Part shown: one piece after another, positions 3,668 to 6,698 of the stretch | Numbering within the stretch: position 1 is the first letter of the stretch | Layout: every line of letters begins with the position of its first letter | NCBI GenBank assembly: GCA_030039005.1 | Contig: JASHQT010000436.1 | Span: forward strand, 1-6,698 | DNA length: 6,698 nt | Direction: 5' to 3' | Origin: Bryobacteraceae bacterium | GTDB lineage: Bacteria; Acidobacteriota; Terriglobia; Bryobacterales; Bryobacteraceae | Position numbers and translations under genes: made by a program | Notes under the pieces: generated by a model | What the model was told of the DNA's origin: nothing | What the model saw: the letters and a program-made list of their open reading frames with translations, nothing else | Database searches by the model: none

Positions 3668-5320
3668 CTAATGGCTTTCGACGCCCGTCTGGGTCACAAT
3701 TTTCAGGAACTCGTCATTGGTTCCGACCCTTCCGTGAATCGGAACATGTTGCGCCACATCCAGCTTCTGTTTCCGCATATTCTGATAGAGCGTCCGCATT
3801 CCAGCCGTTGCAGTGGGTAGCGGCGCGCCGGGTGCGGGCGGCGAGTAAAGGTCTGCATTGATCAAGATCTTTTCTTTCGGAAGGTAAGCCATCAGCATGT
3901 CCGCGCTATGGTTGCCTTGCGCGTACGACTGATCTTCCAATTCGTAGGCCATATCCTGCACGTGAAAGATCTCCAATATGCGCGCCCCATCGGTGATGGC
4001 GTATTTGTCGGCGCCGCCGCCTGGACCGCCAAGTTGGCTCGAAACCGTCTCGATCGGAGCGGGGCGCCGGCTGATCATATACATCGGGCTGTAAAGGGCC
4101 ATGCGGTCGGGTTGCAATTCGCGGGGCGCCGGGTAGAACATGATGTCGAGGTAATACTGCCGATTGGACTCATGTGTGATCACGATCGTGCCCTGGGAGA
4201 GATATGTCCGAAGACCGCCGGCATGATCGAAATGATGATGGGTGTTCACGACATATTTGATGGGCTTATTCGGGACTAGTCGGTTTACTTCCTCGATGAC
4301 GGCGAGCGACCGGGCCTCGTTCTGAGGCGCCTCCACGACAGTGACGAAATCCTTGAATTCGACCAGAACGCTATTGTGCGTGCCTCCTCCAATCAGCCAA
4401 AGGCCATCGCCCAGTTTTTGGCTCTCTACTTTGATCGGCGCCAAGGTCGCCATGCGCACCACATCCGGGACCGGTATCGTGGCTACCGGAACATTCGCCC
4501 TCACTTCGGTTACGTTGTACTCATAGTAGTTGTGCGCGGGATTCAATCGCGGATCGCCCTGGTGGACATGCAGCAACGTGGGAAACTGCACGCCCTCGAA
4601 ACTCTTGTATTTGGTGTAGCGCATCTCGTAATCCATGTCGCCGTAAACGGGATTGGGAAACCAGGTGTCGGTTAGCTCAACCAGATTCTGATCGTTGATT
4701 GTCCCGTTGACCCGGTACTTGCCGATTGTGAACGATACGATGGTCACTTTGCGGCCATTCTGCGAAAGGCCGGCGTCCGACGAACCCACAATCGGCAGCG
4801 TGATGGCTGTGGCGTTCTTAGCCGCCAGCGCCGCTTTGAGGAATCCGTGCGGCGTAATCGCGAGTTCTAGCTTCCGCAGGTCGGCGTACGACACGCCGTC
4901 AAGATACAGGCTGGTGAGGGGCACCGGCTTGTCACCCTGCATATCCCAAGCGTAAGCGCCACTTAGAATGGACGTGACGTGCTCCGCGGGCATTGGAGGC
5001 CTGCCGAGCAGTGGATACTTGCCCTGCCTGCGTGTGTAATCCTCGCGCGACCACTCGGCCTCGTAGTCGATGGCACGCGTATAGTCGGCAACTTCATAAC
5101 GCGGCCAGTCTTCGGCGAGCCCGTAGGTCTGGCCGATCCGCGAAGACCAGCCGCTGGCGGAATATTGGATCGTCTTAAGGTTGTCGCCGCCCATCGCCTT
5201 GAGAGAAGCTTCTAAGACAGAGCGGACATCTTTTACTGTCTGTGCCGATGTAGTTCCTGTCGTTGCGTCAAGAAAAACCAGGTTCAGAAGAGCTGAAAAA
5301 ACAGCGACTTTGCGCTTCAT
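3668..5320 (-). CDS. Secreted metallo-beta-lactamase-fold hydrolase with long N-terminal domain (550 aa)
   Basis: This is a probable zinc-dependent hydrolase. From the start at 5320, residues 2-26 form a signal peptide (two Lys/Arg, a hydrophobic core, then TSA before Gln27), so the protein is probably periplasmic. Residues about 28-290 are an extension seen in related proteins but not functionally defined, with repeated beta-rich segments (VNGTINDQNLVELTDTWFPN). The catalytic domain follows: NTHHHFDHAGG gives H361, H363, D365 and H366. H471 in GNHSADM, D490 in LINADLY and H529 in PIHGR complete the two-metal ligand set. This ligand pattern is that of general MBL hydrolases and B3-like enzymes; nothing indicates beta-lactam resistance specifically. 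The ATG at 5320 is chosen over 5368 because GGAG lies 7 bases upstream and the signal peptide starts there. It is divergent from the propeller gene. The substrate is unknown. Confidence 0.9.
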   Translation of the reverse strand: MKRKVAVFSALLNLVFLDATTGTTSAQTVKDVRSVLEASLKAMGGDNLKTIQYSASGWSSRIGQTYGLAEDWPRYEVADYTRAIDYEAEWSREDYTRRQGKYPLLGRPPMPAEHVTSILSGAYAWDMQGDKPVPLTSLYLDGVSYADLRKLELAITPHGFLKAALAAKNATAITLPIVGSSDAGLSQNGRKVTIVSFTIGKYRVNGTINDQNLVELTDTWFPNPVYGDMDYEMRYTKYKSFEGVQFPTLLHVHQGDPRLNPAHNYYEYNVTEVRANVPVATIPVPDVVRMATLAPIKVESQKLGDGLWLIGGGTHNSVLVEFKDFVTVVEAPQNEARSLAVIEEVNRLVPNKPIKYVVNTHHHFDHAGGLRTYLSQGTIVITHESNRQYYLDIMFYPAPRELQPDRMALYSPMYMISRRPAPIETVSSQLGGPGGGADKYAITDGARILEIFHVQDMAYELEDQSYAQGNHSADMLMAYLPKEKILINADLYSPPAPGAPLPTATAGMRTLYQNMRKQKLDVAQHVPIHGRVGTNDEFLKIVTQTGVESH

Positions 5321-5327
5321 ATGGTGT

Positions 5328-5331
5328 CTCC
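5328..5331 (-). promoter_or_regulatory. Ribosome binding site deciding the hydrolase start
   Basis: GGAG on the minus strand is 7 bases before the ATG at 5320. The farther upstream in-frame ATG at 5368 would add 16 polar residues ahead of the signal peptide, so it is rejected as the start. Confidence 0.65.
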
Positions 5332-5524
5332 AGTACGTTTCGTGAGGTGATTTGAGCTCAAGGAGCAAATAGAATTATGTCGCGAAGTCGCCGAGAGCGC
5401 CACGCCACAACATCCTGAATCCCTAAGCGTTATAGCCCGATGAGCGGTTAGCCCTAAAGAGCCGCTATTTGTGGACTCGCAGGCCCTGGAGAACTTTCGA
5501 TTTGCGTAGTATGATCTCTGGGCT

Positions 5525-5530
5525 GGAGGT
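5525..5530 (+). promoter_or_regulatory. Ribosome binding site of the propeller gene
   Basis: GGAGGT lies 5 bases upstream of the ATG at 5536. It fixes this start, which immediately precedes the hydrophobic export segment. Confidence 0.75.
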
Positions 5531-5535
5531 CACTC

Positions 5536-6698
5536 ATGCGAAAAGCTTCGCTCATGTTGCTGATGCTGGCGCTCGGAGTCGCGATCGGAATCATTATCTC
5601 GGGTAGGCTGGCATCGGTTGAAGCGCGATCGAAGGCCGGCGCCGGATTCGCCGCGGTTCCTGGGAGCCTTGGTTCGGAGGATCTCACGGGTCCTTACGAT
5701 GTGGTCAAGAACTGGCCGCAAGACATTAGCACTCTGCCGGGAAACGAAAAGTGGACCTACGGCGCAGGTGAAAGCGTTTTTGCGGAAAGCCCGAATCGCA
5801 TTTACATGCTGTTTCGCGGCGAACTGCCGAAAATGGCTCCGCCCAAGGCCGTCATACTGCCGCAGCTTGGACCTAGCATCAGTTTTCCAGTGGCCGGCTT
5901 CTGGCGCGATGCCACTGTGGCCTCTCTACCGGGAACAGGCGGTACAGACAATGACATGAGCGAATGGCTAACAGCCTGGGAGGGAAAAGCCCCGGATCTG
6001 GGAATTAAGGGTCCGCCGTATCGTCAGCTGGGCGTGGACGCGAAGTGGGAAAACTGTGTCGTGGTAGTGGATGGCAGCGGCAAGATCATCGAGACCTGGA
6101 AGCAGTGGGACAAACTGTTCCGGCGTCCACACTCGATTTACATCAGCCCCTATGATCCGGAAAAGAATGTCTGGATCGTTGACGATAACATGCAAGTCAT
6201 TTACAGATTCACTCATGATGGGAGCAGACTGCTACAGACTATCGGTACACCGGGAGTCGCGGGAGCAGACGCTACGCACTTCAACCGCCCAACTTACATC
6301 GATTGGTTGCCCGATGGGACCTTTTTCGTCTCCGATGGCTACACGGGAACACGGGTGGCGAAATTCAACAAAGACGGAAAGTTCCTTCTGGATTGGGGCA
6401 AACTAGGTGGACCTCCGCGCGGTCCCATCGATACTCGTCCAGGGTACTTCAGTAACGTGCATGGAGTGGCTGTGGACCCGGCGACGCGCCACGTTTTTGT
6501 CAACGATCGAAACAACCATCGAATTCAGGTATTCGATGAGAACGGCAAGTATCTGTATGAATGGAAAATCGACGCCGATCCATCGAGCCTCCATCTGCTA
6601 TATATCGGATCGGGCAAGACCATTTGGACCTTTGACCGCACTACGAACAAGATGGTCGAGTGGGATTTGCAAGGACACCTGCTGTACTCCTGGGGCAG
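5536..6698 (+). CDS. Exported NHL-repeat / beta-propeller protein, N-terminal 387 residues (runs off the window)
   Basis: The frame stays open from the ATG at 5536 to the window end. Residues about 5-25 (LMLLMLALGVAIGIIISG) form a signal peptide or membrane anchor; VEA before Arg31 could be a cleavage site. A mature region with a Trp-rich start (VVKNWPQDISTLP) follows. NHL-type blades are visible: SIYISPYDPEKNVWIVDDN at about 200-218, PTYIDWLPDGTFFVSDGYTG at about 252-271, and VHGVAVDPATRHVFVNDRNN (308-327) continuing HRIQVFDENGKYLYEW. Each shows the 'P..I....G..(V/F)V.D....R(I/V)..F' pattern. Such six-bladed propellers bind ligands or proteins outside the cytoplasm; the closest enzyme type is the peptidyl-hydroxyglycine amidating lyase family, but no catalytic set can be confirmed in a partial protein. 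It is divergently paired with the secreted hydrolase, which suggests a common regulator or process. Confidence 0.88.
   Translation, partial: MRKASLMLLMLALGVAIGIIISGRLASVEARSKAGAGFAAVPGSLGSEDLTGPYDVVKNWPQDISTLPGNEKWTYGAGESVFAESPNRIYMLFRGELPKMAPPKAVILPQLGPSISFPVAGFWRDATVASLPGTGGTDNDMSEWLTAWEGKAPDLGIKGPPYRQLGVDAKWENCVVVVDGSGKIIETWKQWDKLFRRPHSIYISPYDPEKNVWIVDDNMQVIYRFTHDGSRLLQTIGTPGVAGADATHFNRPTYIDWLPDGTFFVSDGYTGTRVAKFNKDGKFLLDWGKLGGPPRGPIDTRPGYFSNVHGVAVDPATRHVFVNDRNNHRIQVFDENGKYLYEWKIDADPSSLHLLYIGSGKTIWTFDRTTNKMVEWDLQGHLLYSWG

Larger units (their letters stand above)
5321..5535. promoter_or_regulatory. Divergent intergenic region of the hydrolase and propeller genes
   Basis: 215 bases separate the two divergent starts and must hold both promoters. 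Candidate -10 elements are CATAAT on the minus strand near 5373-5378 and TATGAT at 5510-5515 on the plus strand, each 5 of 6 to consensus. Neither has a convincing -35. A nested inverted repeat lies at 5443-5466: AGCGG/CCGCT arms around TTAG-CC-CTAA. It could be a regulator site, but this is unproven. Confidence 0.4.

Noticed and set aside
3391..3861. Plus-strand 156-codon open frame running from the tRNA into the hydrolase gene
   Set aside because: It starts inside the tRNA and overlaps the real minus-strand hydrolase; no domain or ribosome binding site supports it.
3668..5320. Antibiotic-resistance beta-lactamase
   Set aside because: The metal ligands show only the general MBL fold. The 550-residue length and N-terminal module are unlike the clinical enzymes, so no resistance role is claimed.
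5618..5959. Plus-strand 113-codon open frame within the propeller gene
   Set aside because: It is a shadow in another frame of the gene starting at 5536, which has a ribosome binding site, an export signal and NHL repeats.

Overview
The window is GC-rich bacterial chromosomal DNA and holds two mobile-element insertions. Several features fit an Acidobacteriota-like soil bacterium: a secreted metallo-beta-lactamase-fold protein with a long N-terminal extension, a divergent NHL-propeller gene, a crotonase next to a SnoaL-like gene, and the type of IS3 remnant. This assignment is from remembered family patterns only and is tentative.

Layout. Positions 1-303 are the 3' end of an enoyl-CoA hydratase/isomerase (crotonase) gene. 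A SnoaL/NTF2-like gene begins at 361, but codon 104 is split by a complete transposable element at 671-2634 (1964 bp). The element has 24-bp terminal inverted repeats (21 of 24 identical) and is flanked by an 8-bp target duplication (cttagaaa at 663-670 and 2635-2642). Removing the element plus one duplication copy restores an uninterrupted 137-residue protein ending at 2746, so the boundaries are known to the base.

Inside the element, an intact IS1595-family transposase (719-1660) is translationally coupled to a small basic protein (1660-1860). A second, convergent gene (1796-2590, minus strand) encodes a 264-residue protein with three predicted membrane helices and a soluble C-terminal domain. 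This passenger gene of unknown function is the most unusual item here. Both inverted repeats carry an inward-facing TTGACT -35-like hexamer.

Positions 2747-3279 hold a decayed, truncated IS3-family element on the minus strand (orfA and the start of orfB). A complete tRNA-Pro (anticodon TGG) lies at 3358-3434, followed by about 230 bp with no recognisable gene. A minus-strand secreted metallo-beta-lactamase-fold hydrolase (3668-5320) and a plus-strand exported NHL/beta-propeller protein (5536 to beyond the window end) are divergently transcribed from a 215-bp shared intergenic region.

How the genes fit together. The crotonase and SnoaL-like genes may have formed one transcription unit before the insertion. 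The IS1595-type element looks recent: its ends, target duplication and transposase are intact, and the reconstructed host gene has no other lesion. The IS3 remnant is older. The tRNA and the divergent pair appear to be ordinary host genes.
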